Assembly: GCF_014359565.1 (NCBI RefSeq)
Contig: NZ_JACIZD010000001.1
Location: 558,001 to 622,000, forward strand
Length of the DNA: 64,000 bases
Reading direction: 5' to 3'
From: Immundisolibacter sp.
GTDB taxonomy: Bacteria > Pseudomonadota > Gammaproteobacteria > Immundisolibacterales > Immundisolibacteraceae
Shown here: positions 51,374 to 62,400 of the stretch, in pieces
Layout of the letters: the number at the start of each line of letters is the position of its first letter
Numbering within the stretch: position 1 is the first letter of the stretch
Made by a program: the position numbers and the translations under genes
The notes under the pieces: generated by a model
What the model was told of the DNA's origin: nothing
Database searches by the model: none
The model's input: only the letters and a program-made list of their open reading frames with translations

Positions 51374-51799
51374 ATGGGGATGACCGAATCGCCACTGAGC
51401 GGCTTCACGCCCTACCAGCCCAAGAAGGGCGAGGCCTACATGGGCGAGCCGCAGAAAGAGCACTTCCGCCAGATCCTGCGTGCCTGGCGCGACGAGCTGA
51501 GCGCCGAGATGGAGCGCGCCCGGCACCGCATGCAGGACGAGACCGTCAACTACCCGGACCCGACCGATCGGGCCACGCAGGAATCCGAGATGACGCTCGA
51601 ACTGCGCACGCGCGACCGCGAGCGCAAGCTGATCCGCAAGATCGAGGAAACGCTTGACCAGATCGACAGCGGCGAGTACGGCTACTGCGAATCCTGCGGC
51701 GCCGAGATCGGCCTGCGCCGGCTGGAAGCCCGCCCGACCGCCACGCTGTGCATCGACTGCAAGTCGCTGGCGGAGATTCGCGAGCGCCAAATGGGCTGA
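51374..51799 (+). CDS. dksA: RNA polymerase-binding transcription factor DksA
   Basis: The 141-residue factor acts with ppGpp in the secondary channel of RNA polymerase to tune rRNA and amino-acid promoters. A coiled coil (KEHFRQILRAWRDELSAEME, with the tip around DPTDRATQE) precedes the zinc finger CESCGAEIGLRR and CIDC near the end. ATG 51374 has GGAG eight bases upstream; an upstream ATG at 51326 lacks one. Confidence 0.95.
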   Translation: MGMTESPLSGFTPYQPKKGEAYMGEPQKEHFRQILRAWRDELSAEMERARHRMQDETVNYPDPTDRATQESEMTLELRTRDRERKLIRKIEETLDQIDSGEYGYCESCGAEIGLRRLEARPTATLCIDCKSLAEIRERQMG

Positions 51800-51854
51800 A
51801 CCGCCGCGGTCACAGTCCCGGCGGACCGATATTCAGCGACGCGAACGCCGCCCG

Positions 51855-52208
51855 ATGCCGATCCAACTGTTTCACAACCCGCGCTGTTCCAAATCACGTG
51901 TGGCGCTGGCGCTGCTGCGCGAGCGCGGCGTGCAGCCGGAAATCGTCGAATACCTGAAACAGCCGCCCACGGCGGCCCAGATCGATCGCCTGCTGACCCA
52001 GCTGGGCCTGGAGCCGCGACAGTTGATGCGGCGCGGCGAGGCGGTTTATCGGGAGCTTGGCCTGGACGACCCGGGTCTGACCCGCGCGGCCTTGATCGCG
52101 GCGATGGCCGACAATCCGATCCTGATCGAGCGGCCGATCGCGGTCCGTGGCGAGCGCGCCGTGCTCGGCCGCCCGCCGGAAAAGGTGCTGGCACTGCTCG
52201 ACGACTGA
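51855..52208 (+). CDS. arsC: arsenate reductase (glutaredoxin type)
   Basis: A 117-residue thioredoxin-fold protein that reduces arsenate to arsenite using glutaredoxin. The active site is HNPRCSKSRVALALL, with the single catalytic Cys11. LIERPIAVRGERAVLGRPPE near the end is the ArsC hallmark that separates it from YffB/Spx. ATG 55 bases after dksA. No arsenic genes are adjacent, but the ACR3 exporter is about 6 kb away. Confidence 0.88.
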   Translation: MPIQLFHNPRCSKSRVALALLRERGVQPEIVEYLKQPPTAAQIDRLLTQLGLEPRQLMRRGEAVYRELGLDDPGLTRAALIAAMADNPILIERPIAVRGERAVLGRPPEKVLALLDD

Positions 52209-52273
52209 AGCCGCGGCTAAGCGCGCTGTGGCTGCGTGTGCGGCGCCCCCGCCGACAGGCTCCGGAGCTTGGC

Positions 52274-53920
52274 TCAGGCCGCCCGACTGGCCTCGATCAG
52301 GGCGGTGATCGCCTTGGGGTCGATGCGCGTGGCGAGCGCCACATACGGCGCGATGGGATGGTTCAGCAGCGGTTGCCGGCGTTCGGCCCAGGCGAGCGGA
52401 GCACCGAACATCGCCTCCACCTGCGCCGCCATGCGCGGCAGCACGGGCTGCAGGTACAGCATCAGCAGCCGGAACAGATTCAGCGCCTGACTGCACACGG
52501 CGTGCGCGTCGGCCAGGCGCGCCGGGTCCTTGACCAGCGACCACGGCGCCTGCTGGGCGATGTACTCGTTCGCCTTGTCGGCCAGGGCCATCACCTCCCG
52601 CATGGCGCGGCCGTATTCGCGGGCCTCGTAGGCGGCGGCGATGTCCTCACCGGCCGCGGCGAATTCGGCATACATCTGCGGCTCGGGAAGCGCCGCGGAC
52701 AGGCGGCCGTCGAAGCGCTTTTCGATGAAGCCGGCCGTGCGCGAGGCGATGTTGACCAGCTTGCCGACCAGGTCGGAGTTCACGCGCGCCACGAAATCGT
52801 CCAGGTTCAAATCGATGTCGTCGATGCCCGCGCCCAGCTTGGCGGCGAAGTAGTAGCGCAGCGGTTCCGGTGGCAGATGGTCCAGCCAGCTGCGGGCCTG
52901 GATGAAGGTGCCGCGCGACTTGGACATCTTCTGCCCGTCGACAGTCAAAAAGCCGTGGGCATTTACCGCCGCCGGCTTGGCGTAGCCGGCGCCGTGCAGC
53001 ATGGCCGGCCAGAACAGGGCGTGGAAATAGAGGATGTCCTTGCCGATGAAGTGGCGCACCTCGCGCTGGGCCCAGAAGGCGCGCACCTCGTCCAGCGTCA
53101 CGCTGCGACCGTGCCGGCGGTTCAGCCAGTCCCACAGGCTTGCCAGATAGCCGATCGGCGCGTCCAGCCAGACATAGAAATATTGGTCGTGCGAGCCGGG
53201 CACCTTGAAGCCGAAATACGGCGCGTCGCGCGAGATGTCCCAGTCGGCCAGGCCGGCCTCGAACCACTCGGCGATCTTGTTGGCGACTTCCTCCTGCAGA
53301 TGCCCGGCGCGGGTCCAGTGGGTCAGCAGGTCCGAGAAATCGCTCAGGCGAAAGAAGTAGTGCTCGGATTCCTTGAGCACCGGTTCGGCCCCCGACAGGG
53401 CCGAACGCGGGTTTTTAAGATCGGTCGGCGCGTAGGTGGCGCCGCACACCTCGCAGGAGTCGCCGTACTGATCGGCGGCGCCGCAGCGCGGGCACTCGCC
53501 GCGGATGAAGCGGTCGGCCAGGAACATGCCCTTGACCGGGTCGAAATGGCGCGTCACGCCATAACGCACGATGTGCCCGGCGGCCGACAGGCGCCCGAAG
53601 ATGTCCTCGGCCAGCTGCCGGTTCTCGTCGCTGTGGGTGGTGTAGTAGTTGTCGAAGCCGATGCCGAACTCGGCAAAGTCGGCGCGGTGCTCGGCGCCGA
53701 TGCGCGCCACCAGGGCCTCCGGCGTGATGCCTTCGGCCTGCGCCCGCAGCATGATCGGCGCGCCGTGGGCGTCGTCGGCGCACAGGTAGAGGACATCGTG
53801 CCCGAACAGGCGCATGGCGCGTACCCACACGTCGGTCTGGATGTACTCCACCAGGTGGCCGATGTGGATGGGGCCGTTGGCATACGGGAGGGCGCTGGTG
53901 ACCAGGATCTGGCGCGGCAT
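52274..53920 (-). CDS. metG: methionyl-tRNA synthetase (without C-terminal domain)
   Basis: A 548-residue class I synthetase that charges tRNA-Met. The HIGH motif is in [18 protein letters not shown] in [12 protein letters not shown], and a zinc-binding region has CPRC and CEVC pairs (about 140-160). The anticodon-binding helices follow. The C-terminal tRNA-binding/dimerisation domain of E. coli MetG (677 residues) is missing. ATG 53920 ([16 protein letters not shown]) is preferred over TTG 53932. Confidence 0.95.
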   Translation of the reverse strand: MPRQILVTSALPYANGPIHIGHLVEYIQTDVWVRAMRLFGHDVLYLCADDAHGAPIMLRAQAEGITPEALVARIGAEHRADFAEFGIGFDNYYTTHSDENRQLAEDIFGRLSAAGHIVRYGVTRHFDPVKGMFLADRFIRGECPRCGAADQYGDSCEVCGATYAPTDLKNPRSALSGAEPVLKESEHYFFRLSDFSDLLTHWTRAGHLQEEVANKIAEWFEAGLADWDISRDAPYFGFKVPGSHDQYFYVWLDAPIGYLASLWDWLNRRHGRSVTLDEVRAFWAQREVRHFIGKDILYFHALFWPAMLHGAGYAKPAAVNAHGFLTVDGQKMSKSRGTFIQARSWLDHLPPEPLRYYFAAKLGAGIDDIDLNLDDFVARVNSDLVGKLVNIASRTAGFIEKRFDGRLSAALPEPQMYAEFAAAGEDIAAAYEAREYGRAMREVMALADKANEYIAQQAPWSLVKDPARLADAHAVCSQALNLFRLLMLYLQPVLPRMAAQVEAMFGAPLAWAERRQPLLNHPIAPYVALATRIDPKAITALIEASRAA

Positions 53921-54085
53921 GGCAGGCGGCAAAAGCAGTGGCGGTGGGGCTGAGCGGGCCGGCAGGATAGCACGGCGCCCATAGGCCTCCGTGCTAGAAT
54001 CGGCGCCCTTTTGCGCCGGATTGGTGGGTCGTTCAGGGCCCTGTCCGAACCACGCCGGCGCCTCGTGTCACAGACCCGGAGCAGC

Positions 54086-55177
54086 ATGAGCGACACCCTG
54101 CACAGCGCCGCCCAGGCCGCCCTGGATACTGTCATCGATCCCTGGAACGGCGCCAGCCTGAAGCCGGCGCTGCGCACGGTGGCCTTGGATCAGGGCCGCC
54201 TGAGCGTCGAGCTGGTGCTCGGCTACCCGAGCGCCGGCCTGGCAAGCGAACTGCTGCCGGCGGTGCAGGCCGCGCTGGCTACCTTGCCGGGCGTGCAGTC
54301 GGTGCAGGTCAAGCTCAGCCACGCTATCGTCGCCCACGCCGTGCAGCAGGGTGTACAGGCGGTGCCGGGGGTCAAGAACGTGATCGCCGTCGGCTCCGGC
54401 AAGGGCGGCGTCGGCAAGTCCACCACCGCCGTGAACCTGGCGCTGGCCCTGGCCCGCGAGGGCGCCAGCGTGGCCTTGCTGGATGCCGACGTCTATGGCC
54501 CCAGCCTGCCGACCATGCTCGGCGTGACCGACAAGCCGCGCCTGGTCGAGGGCGATCAGCGGCGCATCGCGCCGCTGATCGGCCACGGCGTGCAGTGCAT
54601 GTCGATCGGTTTCCTGATCGACCCGGACGCGCCCATGGTCTGGCGCGGGCCGATGGCCACGCAGGCGCTCGAACAGCTGATCCGCGACACCGCCTGGCAG
54701 GATGTCGACTATCTGGTCGTGGACCTGCCGCCGGGCACCGGCGACATCCAGCTCACGCTCGCCCAGCGGGTGCCGGTCAGCGGCGCCATCATCGTCACCA
54801 CGCCGCAGGACATCGCCCTGCTGGACGCGGTCAAGGGCCTGAAGATGTTCGAGAAGGTCAAGGTGCCGATCCTTGGCATCGTCGAGAACATGAGCACCCA
54901 CATCTGCAGCCAGTGCGGGCACGAGGAACACATCTTCGGCGCCGGCGGCGGCGGTCGCATGGCCGAAAAATACGGCGTGCCGCTGCTGGGCTCCCTGCCG
55001 CTGAATGTGCATATCCGCGAACAGGCTGACGGCGGTCAGCCCACGGTGGCCGCCGATCCCGACGGACCGATCGCCCGCGCGTATCGGGAAATCGCCCTGC
55101 GCGCTGCGGCCAGCCTGGCCAGGCGCGGCAAGGATTACGCCCGCCATTTCCCCAAGATCACCGTCGTCAACGACTGA
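54086..55177 (+). CDS. apbC: iron-sulfur cluster carrier ApbC (Mrp/NBP35 family)
   Basis: A 363-residue P-loop ATPase that carries [4Fe-4S] clusters. The N-terminal MIP18-like region (residues about 5-90) is followed by Walker [18 protein letters not shown] (about 105), [27 protein letters not shown] and the cluster-binding CSQC near residue 275. ATG 54086 has GGAG five bases upstream. Divergent from metG, a conserved neighbour pair. Confidence 0.94.
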   Translation: MSDTLHSAAQAALDTVIDPWNGASLKPALRTVALDQGRLSVELVLGYPSAGLASELLPAVQAALATLPGVQSVQVKLSHAIVAHAVQQGVQAVPGVKNVIAVGSGKGGVGKSTTAVNLALALAREGASVALLDADVYGPSLPTMLGVTDKPRLVEGDQRRIAPLIGHGVQCMSIGFLIDPDAPMVWRGPMATQALEQLIRDTAWQDVDYLVVDLPPGTGDIQLTLAQRVPVSGAIIVTTPQDIALLDAVKGLKMFEKVKVPILGIVENMSTHICSQCGHEEHIFGAGGGGRMAEKYGVPLLGSLPLNVHIREQADGGQPTVAADPDGPIARAYREIALRAAASLARRGKDYARHFPKITVVND

Positions 55178-55200
55178 ACCGCCCGGCCTGGAAGCACCGC

Positions 55201-55767
55201 ATGAGCATCAAATCCGACCGTTGGATCCGCTGCATGGCCGAGCAGCAGGGCATGATCGAGCCGTTCGAACCGCGTCAGGTGCGCGAAGTCGACGGCCAGC
55301 GGGTCATCTCCTACGGGCTGTCGAGCTACGGCTACGACATCCGCGTGGCGCGCGAATTCAAGATATTCACCAATGTGCATTCGGCGGTGGTGGACCCCAA
55401 GAACTTCGACGCCGCCAGCCTGGTCGATGTCGAATCGGACGTGTGCGTGATTCCGCCCAACTCCTTCGCGCTGGCGCGCACCGTGGAGTACTTCCGCATC
55501 CCGCGCAGCGTGCTGACGGTGTGTCTGGGCAAGTCCACGTACGCCCGCTGCGGCATCATCGTCAACGTGACGCCGTTCGAGCCGGAGTGGGAGGGCTACG
55601 CCACGCTGGAGTTCTCCAACACCACGACGCTGCCGGCAAAGATTTATGCCGGGGAAGGCTGCGCGCAGGTGGTGTTCTTCGAGTCCGACGAGACCTGCGA
55701 GGTTTCGTACAGGGACCGCGGCGGCAAATACCAGGGCCAGGTCGGCGTGGTGGTGCCGCGGCTGTGA
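55201..55767 (+). CDS. dcd: dCTP deaminase
   Basis: A 188-residue trimeric enzyme that makes dUTP from dCTP for thymidylate synthesis. The motifs [31 protein letters not shown] and [20 protein letters not shown], with the catalytic Glu, are clear. It begins 23 bases after apbC. Confidence 0.96.
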   Translation: MSIKSDRWIRCMAEQQGMIEPFEPRQVREVDGQRVISYGLSSYGYDIRVAREFKIFTNVHSAVVDPKNFDAASLVDVESDVCVIPPNSFALARTVEYFRIPRSVLTVCLGKSTYARCGIIVNVTPFEPEWEGYATLEFSNTTTLPAKIYAGEGCAQVVFFESDETCEVSYRDRGGKYQGQVGVVVPRL

Positions 55768-55882
55768 GCGTGGCCCGCGGCGGGGCATAATCGGCCCGGT
55801 ACCGCGCCGACTCATGCTCAAGCCGTCGGGCCTTGCGGCGATAACCCAAAAATCAGTCAACGATTGCCGAGGAATACTCCAG

Positions 55883-56713
55883 ATGAACAAGAAAGTCGCT
55901 GCACTCATGCTGACCGGCGGCCTGAGTGCCGCGCTGGGCGGTGGCGCCATGGCAGCCGGGGGTGACAACTTCGAGCGGCCGCAAGACGCGGTGACGACCA
56001 GCACGACGGCGACCAACGCGGGCAGCGGGGCGGACGACGGCTTCGATGAGTGGGAGCAGGAAACCACGCCCGAGGTCAGCGATCCGCTGGAGAAAATCAA
56101 CCGCGGCGTGTTCTGGTTCAACGAACAGGCCGACCGCTTCGTCATCAAGCCGGTTGCCAAGGGCTACGACTGGGCGCTGCCCAAGCCCGTCAAGCGCGGC
56201 GTGAGCAACGTGTTCGACAACCTGTTCACGCCGGTGGTGGCGGTCAGCGACCTGCTGCAGGGCAATTTCCAGGAAAGCGCCGAGGATGTCGGCCGCTTCG
56301 TGGTCAACAGCACGGTCGGCGTGGTCGGCATCTTCGACGTCGCCACCGGCTGGGGCCTGGAAAAGCGCCGCGAGGACATCGGCCAGGCCTTCGGCGCCTG
56401 GGGTATTGGCTCAGGGCCGTACCTGGTGCTGCCGATTCTTGGGCCGAGCAGCGTGCGCGATGGCGTCGGCCTGGTCGGCAACTACTTCCTGTTGCCGCAA
56501 AATTACATCGAGGACGACGGCACGCGCTGGGGTGTCACCATTCTGGGCGGCATCGACACCCGCTACCGGCTGCTCGACGCCAGCACGGTGCTGGAACAGG
56601 CGGCGCTGGACCGCTACGCCTTCGTGCGCTCGTCTTACACGCAGCATCGGCAGAATCTGGTCGAGAACAAGGACGGCGGCAAGCCCGTGCCGGCCGCGAG
56701 CTTCGGCCAGTAG
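55883..56713 (+). CDS. mlaA: phospholipid-binding protein MlaA (VacJ family), non-lipoprotein form
   Basis: A 276-residue protein of the Mla system that removes misplaced phospholipids from the outer membrane. The family core runs from DPLEKINRGVFWFNEQADRF through KPVKRGVSNVFDNLFTPVVA, REDIGQAFGAWGIGSGPYLV and LPILGPSSVRDGVG. The N-terminus MNKKVAALMLTGGLSAALGG is a signal peptide cleaved around AMAA, with no lipobox Cys, unlike the E. coli lipoprotein. ATG 55883 has GAGGA nine bases upstream. A CATAAT -10-like element is at 55786-55791. Confidence 0.92.
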   Translation: MNKKVAALMLTGGLSAALGGGAMAAGGDNFERPQDAVTTSTTATNAGSGADDGFDEWEQETTPEVSDPLEKINRGVFWFNEQADRFVIKPVAKGYDWALPKPVKRGVSNVFDNLFTPVVAVSDLLQGNFQESAEDVGRFVVNSTVGVVGIFDVATGWGLEKRREDIGQAFGAWGIGSGPYLVLPILGPSSVRDGVGLVGNYFLLPQNYIEDDGTRWGVTILGGIDTRYRLLDASTVLEQAALDRYAFVRSSYTQHRQNLVENKDGGKPVPAASFGQ

Positions 56714-56757
56714 TATCCCGCCGCCCGCATGGCGGGCGATCCGGACCGCCAATCAAC

Positions 56758-56788
56758 AAAAAGGCCGCGGAGCATCCGCGGCCTTTTT
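56758..56788. terminator. bidirectional Rho-independent terminator
   Basis: A perfect 14-base-pair inverted repeat AAAAAGGCCGCGGA/TCCGCGGCCTTTTT with a three-base loop lies between the convergent mlaA and ggt genes. T runs are present on both strands. Confidence 0.9.
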
Positions 56789-56836
56789 GCTTGACCGGCC
56801 TGAGAACGGCGAGCGGATTCCGAGCGATCTTCTTTC

Positions 56837-58492
56837 TTAACGCACCTGCGCGCTGCCCTGGCGACGTGGGTCGCTGGCTGCCTGCATGGCGCCGCTGCGG
56901 GTGTTCCAGGCGATGGCCTGCATGTTTCCGAAGCGGCGGTCGACTTGCTTTAGCGTATGACCGAGCTTCTGCAGGCCGGCGATGTCGGTTTCGCTGAGGC
57001 CCTGCGGCTCGTACTCGACCACGTCCGGCAGGAACTGGTGGTGGTAGCGCCCGGTGCCCACCCAGGCGGCCGGGTCGTCATTGCCCTGCGCAAACGTGAG
57101 CGTGCCCAGCAGCACCATGCTGATGATGCGGCTGCCGCCGGGCGTGCCCAGCACGGCCACCGTGTCGCCGCGACGCAGGATGGTCGGGGTCATGCTCGAC
57201 AGCGGCCGCTTGCCCGGCGCGATGGCGTTGGCGTGGTTGCCCACCAGGCCGTAGGCGTTGGGGCTGCCCTCCTTGGCCGAGAAATCGTCCATTTCGTCGT
57301 TCAGCAGAATGCCGGTGCCCGGCGGCACGAAGCCGGAGCCGAACGGGATGTTCACGCTCAGCGTCGCCGACACCACGTTGCCGCGGGTGTCCACCACCGA
57401 AAAATGCGTGGTGTCGGTGCCTTCCGCCGCCGCCGGGGCGCCCGGCAGGAAGGCGCTTGGCGTGGCCCGGTCCGGCCGGATGCCGGTACGCAGGCCGGCG
57501 GCATAGTCCTTACTGACGAGCTGGGCGATCGGCATGGCCACGAAGTCCGGATCGCCCAGATACTCGGCGCGGTCGCGGTAGGCGCGGCGCATGGCCTCGA
57601 TGATCAGGTGCTTGCCGGTTACCGCATCGCGCAGGTTCAGCGCATAGCCTTCCAGGATGTTCAGTGCCGTGATGAGGGCGACGCCGCCCGACGAGGGCGG
57701 TGGCGCGGTCAGGATGTCCGTGTCGCGATAGCGACCGCGCAGCGGCGTGCGTTCGACGGCCTTGTAGTCGCGAAGATCGGCCTCGGTCCAGGCGCCACCG
57801 GCAGCGTTGACGCCGTCGATGATCAGCCGCGCCGTCTCACCGTCGTAAAAGCCCGCCTTGCCCTTGCGGGCCAGGCGCTGCAGCACCGCGGCCAGATCCT
57901 TCTGCACCAGCCGAAAACCGGGCTTGGGCGGTTCGCCCTGGTCCAGAAAGATGGCCGCCGCGGCCGGTGAGGCGGCCAGCGCGCTTTTTCGCATGGCCGT
58001 CATCTGCAGGTGGAATGCGTCCGGCTCGAAGCCCTCGGCCGCCAGGCGGATGGCCGGGGCGAGGTTGCGGGCCAGGTCGAGGCGGCCGCAGCGGCGGGTC
58101 AGGTGCACCAGCGCCGCCGGTTCGCCGGGGATGCCGGCCGCCTGCGGGCCGTCGAGGGACTTTTGCCGCACCGGCTGGCCGTCCGCGCCCAGGTACATGT
58201 CGCGCGTGGCGCTGCGCGGCGCGGTCTCGCGCGCATCGACGAACAGCGCCTCGGTGTCGCGGCGCTGGATCAGATAAAACGCGCCGCCGCCGATGCCGGA
58301 GCTGACCGGTTCCACCACCGCCAGCGCGGCGCTGATCGCCACCGCCGCATCGCAGGCGTTGCCACCGGCTGCCAGCACCTCGAAGCCGGCCTCGGTGGCC
58401 AGCGGATGGGCACTGGCGATGGCGCCCAGGCGCGGGGTGGCGGTGGCCGGCAGGGCGCACAGCCAGACAAGGACAAAAAACAGGCGACGCAC
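56837..58492 (-). CDS. ggt: gamma-glutamyltransferase
   Basis: A 551-residue exported Ntn-hydrolase that cleaves glutathione and other gamma-glutamyl peptides. A short signal peptide (MRRLFFVLVWLCALPATA) precedes IASAHPLATEAGFEVLAAGG and EPVSSGIGGGAFYLI. The self-processing nucleophile Thr is in GTDTTHFSVVD (about residue 359). PLSSMTPTILRRGDTVAVLG marks the small subunit. Converges on mlaA. Confidence 0.93.
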   Translation of the reverse strand: MRRLFFVLVWLCALPATATPRLGAIASAHPLATEAGFEVLAAGGNACDAAVAISAALAVVEPVSSGIGGGAFYLIQRRDTEALFVDARETAPRSATRDMYLGADGQPVRQKSLDGPQAAGIPGEPAALVHLTRRCGRLDLARNLAPAIRLAAEGFEPDAFHLQMTAMRKSALAASPAAAAIFLDQGEPPKPGFRLVQKDLAAVLQRLARKGKAGFYDGETARLIIDGVNAAGGAWTEADLRDYKAVERTPLRGRYRDTDILTAPPPSSGGVALITALNILEGYALNLRDAVTGKHLIIEAMRRAYRDRAEYLGDPDFVAMPIAQLVSKDYAAGLRTGIRPDRATPSAFLPGAPAAAEGTDTTHFSVVDTRGNVVSATLSVNIPFGSGFVPPGTGILLNDEMDDFSAKEGSPNAYGLVGNHANAIAPGKRPLSSMTPTILRRGDTVAVLGTPGGSRIISMVLLGTLTFAQGNDDPAAWVGTGRYHHQFLPDVVEYEPQGLSETDIAGLQKLGHTLKQVDRRFGNMQAIAWNTRSGAMQAASDPRRQGSAQVR

Positions 58493-58520
58493 GTTGATCT
58501 CCTGGGTTGATACGACCGGC

Positions 58521-59303
58521 TTACATGCCGGTAAAGCAGGCGCCGCCGTCGACGGAAATCATCTGCCCGGACACGAAATCCGACAACGCCGACTGCAAAT
58601 ACACGGCCGTGCCGACCAGATCGTCCGCGTACTGCTCGCGACCGAGCGAGCAGATCGACTTCATGGCGCCGGTGATGCCCTCGGCGTGGTTCTCGCGCAT
58701 GATGTCGAGGCTGGCCTGGCTCTGGATGAAGCCCGGCACCAGGGTGTTGACGCGGATGCCGGCGGGCCCGAGTTCGCGCGCCAGGCAGCGGGTCATGGTG
58801 GCCACTGCGCCCTTGCTGACCACGTAATGCAGCAGGTTCGGATTGCCCAGCTGGATGGTGTTGGACGAGATGTTGACGATCTTGCCGTAGCCCTGCCGGC
58901 GCATGGCCGGCACCACCGCCTTGCAGGCGTGCCAGGTGCCGGTGACATTGATGTTCATCATGCGCTGCCAGGCATCTTCGGTGATTTCGTCGAAGGGCAA
59001 CATGCGCGCGCCCTCGGTCACGGCGCTGGGGCCGAACATGGCGGCATTGTTGATGATGCCGTCGATGCGGCCGAAGGCGGCGAGCGTGGCGTCGGCCATG
59101 GCCGTGCAACTGGTCATGTCGGTGATGTCGACTTTCACGCCCAGGCCGCGCCCGCCGAGCAGGCCGACCGTCTCGGCACAGTCCAGGATGTCCGCCGCCA
59201 CCACCGTGGCGCCGGCTTCGTGCAGCGCCTTGGCGTAGGCCTGACCGATGCCGCGCGCCGCGCCGGTGACGATCACCACCCGTCCGTCCAGTAATCCGCT
59301 CAT
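58521..59303 (-). CDS. short-chain dehydrogenase/reductase
   Basis: A 260-residue classical SDR. The nucleotide site is TGAARGIG (13-20) with an Asp after the second strand (AADIL), favouring NAD. The catalytic set is N119, S147, Y160 and K164 (HYVVSK). Substrate is unknown; some SDRs of this type act on cis-dihydrodiols or alcohols in aromatic pathways, but nothing here proves that. It lies 28 bases upstream of ggt on the same strand. Confidence 0.88.
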   Translation of the reverse strand: MSGLLDGRVVIVTGAARGIGQAYAKALHEAGATVVAADILDCAETVGLLGGRGLGVKVDITDMTSCTAMADATLAAFGRIDGIINNAAMFGPSAVTEGARMLPFDEITEDAWQRMMNINVTGTWHACKAVVPAMRRQGYGKIVNISSNTIQLGNPNLLHYVVSKGAVATMTRCLARELGPAGIRVNTLVPGFIQSQASLDIMRENHAEGITGAMKSICSLGREQYADDLVGTAVYLQSALSDFVSGQMISVDGGACFTGM

Positions 59304-59439
59304 GGTTCGCTCCTCCCGGTCGTGTGTGAAAGCTGCGCCCGGAGTCTAACCGCCGTTGCCGGCACGTTGGCGCTGCAGTCGGCCCGGCGGTACGCTTGCT
59401 GGCCCACCTCGGCCGTGTCCATCCAATGCGGAGCCCTGC

Positions 59440-62400
59440 ATGAGCCTGTTGCCGGTCACCCTCGACGACAAATACGCGCAGCCCCACGGACGGGTGCTGG
59501 TGTCCGCCACGCAGGCCCTGACACGCCTGCTGATGGAGCAACGCGTGCGGGATCAGGCGGCGGGCCTGAACACCGCCGGCTACGTGTCCGGCTACCGCGG
59601 CTCGCCGCTGGGTACGCTGGACAAGGCGCTGTGGGACGCCGGCAAGCATCTGGCCGCACACCACGTGGTGTTTCGGCCCGGCGTCAACGAGGACCTGGCC
59701 GCCACCGCCATCTGGGGCACGCAGCAGCTGAAGGTCTTCGAAGGCGCCCGCTACGACGGCGTATATGCCATGTGGTACGGCAAGGGCCCGGGCGTTGAGC
59801 GCAGCGGCGATGCCCTGCACCACGCCAACCTGGCCGGCACGGCGCCGCAGGGCGGCGTGCTGATGGCGGTCGGCGACGATCCGGTGTGTCACTCCTCCAC
59901 CGTGCCGCAGCAAAGCGAGTTCGCGCTGATGGCCGCCGGCATTCCGGTGCTGGCCGCCGGCAGCGTGCAGGAGGTTTACGACTACGGCCTGGCGGGCCTT
60001 GCCATCTCGCGCTTCTCGGGCGTGTGGGTGGCGCTCAAGCTGGTCACCGACATCGCCGAATCGACGGCGGTGGTCGATCTGGATTCGCCCGGCAGCCATG
60101 TCGTCATCCCGGCCGATTTCGTCATGCCGCCGGATGGCGTGCACCTGCGCGTGCCGGACTGGCCGACCTTTCAGGAAGAACGCCTGATGCGCTACCGACT
60201 GCCGGCGGTGCTGGCGGCGGTGCGGGCCAGTGGCCTGGATCGGATCACGCTGGCCAGTCCGCGGCCGCGGCTGGGCATCGTGGCCTTTGGCAAGGCGCAC
60301 GAGGATCTGCGCCAGGCGCTGCTCGACCTGGGCCTGGACGACCGCACGGCCGGCGAGCTTGGCATCAGCATCTACAAGCCGGCGCTGATCTGGCCGCTGG
60401 AGCCGCAGGGCATGAGCGATTTCGCAGCCGGCCTGGAAGAACTGCTGGTGGTGGAAGAAGGCCGGCCGATGCTGGAGGGCCAGATCAAGGACCTGCTGTT
60501 TGGCCTGCCGGACAGCCGCCGGCCGCGCGTGCTGGGCAAGCGCGACCTTGACGGTCGGGTGCTGTTTGCGGACCACGGCGAGCTGTCGCCACGACCCATC
60601 GCCCGCGTGCTGGCGGCGCGCCTTGCCCTGCTGGCGCCACAGTCCGGCATGGACAGCCGCATCGCGCTGCTGGAGGGCCAGCGCGAGCGCGCCAGCGCCT
60701 ATCAGGCCAAGTTCCAGCGCACGCCGTATTTCTGCTCCGGCTGCCCGCACAACACCGGCACGCGCATTCCGGACGGCAGCGTGGCGCTGGCCGGCATCGG
60801 CTGTCATTTCCTGGCCCAGCGCATGGAGCGCAACACCAAGACCTGGACCCACATGGGCGCCGAGGGCGTCAGCTGGGTCGGCATGGCGCCGTTCACGGAC
60901 CTGAAGCACGTGTTCGTCAACCTCGGTGACGGCACCTACTACCACTCCGGCCTGCTGGCGATCCGTCAGGCGGTGGCCGCCGGCGTCAACGTCACCTACA
61001 AGATTCTCTACAACGACGCCACCGCCATGACCGGCGGCCAGCCCATCGACGGCCCGATCAGCGTGGCGCAGATCACCCACCAGATGCATGGCGAGAGCGT
61101 GCAGCGCATCGCCGTGGTCAGCGACGCGCCGGAAAAATTCAACCGCCGCGAGTTTGCCGAGGGGACCACGCTCGACCACCGCGACCGGCTCGACGCCGTG
61201 CAGCGCGAGCTGCGCGAATACCCCGGCGTGTCGGTGCTGATCTACGAGCAGACCTGCGGCACCGAGAAGCGCCGTCGGCGCAAGCGCGGCACGCTGGCCG
61301 AGCCGGACAAGCGGGTGTTCATCAACGACCGCGTGTGCGAGGGCTGCGGCGACTGTTCGGTGAAATCGAACTGCCTGTCGGTGCTGCCGCTGGAGACCGA
61401 ATTCGGCCGCAAGCGCGCCATAGACCAGTCCGCCTGCAACAAGGATTACTCCTGCGTGAAGGGCTTTTGCCCGAGCTTCGTCACCGTGCACGGCGGCAGC
61501 CTGGCGCGGCGCAGTGGCAGCGCCGTGCCGCAGGACCTGCTGGCAGGCCTGCCGGAACCTGCAGCGCCGGCACTCGATGGCGCGTTCGGCATGCTGGTGG
61601 CGGGCATCGGCGGCACCGGCGTGGTCACCATCAGCCAGCTGCTGGCCACCGCCGCGCACATGCAGGGCCTGCACGTGCAGACGCTGGACGACACCGGCCT
61701 GTCGCAGAAATTCGGCTCCGTGTTCAGCCACGTCCAGATCGGCGTCAGCGCCGATGCGCTGCACGCGGCGCGCGTGGGCGACGGCAACGCCAATCTGCTG
61801 CTGGGCCCGGACCTTGTGACCTGCGCCAGCGAGAAGGTGCTGGCCAAGGCGCGCGCCGGCGGCACGCACGCCGTGGTCAACACTTACGAGCAGATGACTG
61901 GCGACTTCACCCGCCGGCCCGATCTCACGCTGCCCGGGCAGGATCTGAAGCACGCCGTCAGCGAGTTTTGCGGCGACGGACGGGTGCATTTCGTGGATGC
62001 CACGCGCCTGTCGCGCCAGCTGATCGGCGACGCCATCGGTGCCAACCTGTTCCTGCTCGGCTACGCCTGCCAGCGCGGCCTGCTGCCGGTATCGCCGGCC
62101 GCTCTGGAGCGCGCCATCGTGCTCAACGGCGTGTTCGTCGACGGCAACACCACCATCTTCCGCTGGGGCCGGCTGTATGCCGCGCAGCCGCGGCAGGTGG
62201 AGGACATCGCCGCCGCCGGCCACCAAGCGGGCCGGGCCGAGGCGTTCTCGCATGATCTGCCGAGCCTGATCGCCCGCCGGGTCGAGGACCTGACGGCCTA
62301 TCAAAGCGCCCGCTACGCCGAGCGCTTCCGCAAGCTCGTGCAGCGCGTGCAGGAGGCCGAGACGACCCGCGCCAGGGGCATGACCGGTCTGACCGAAGCG

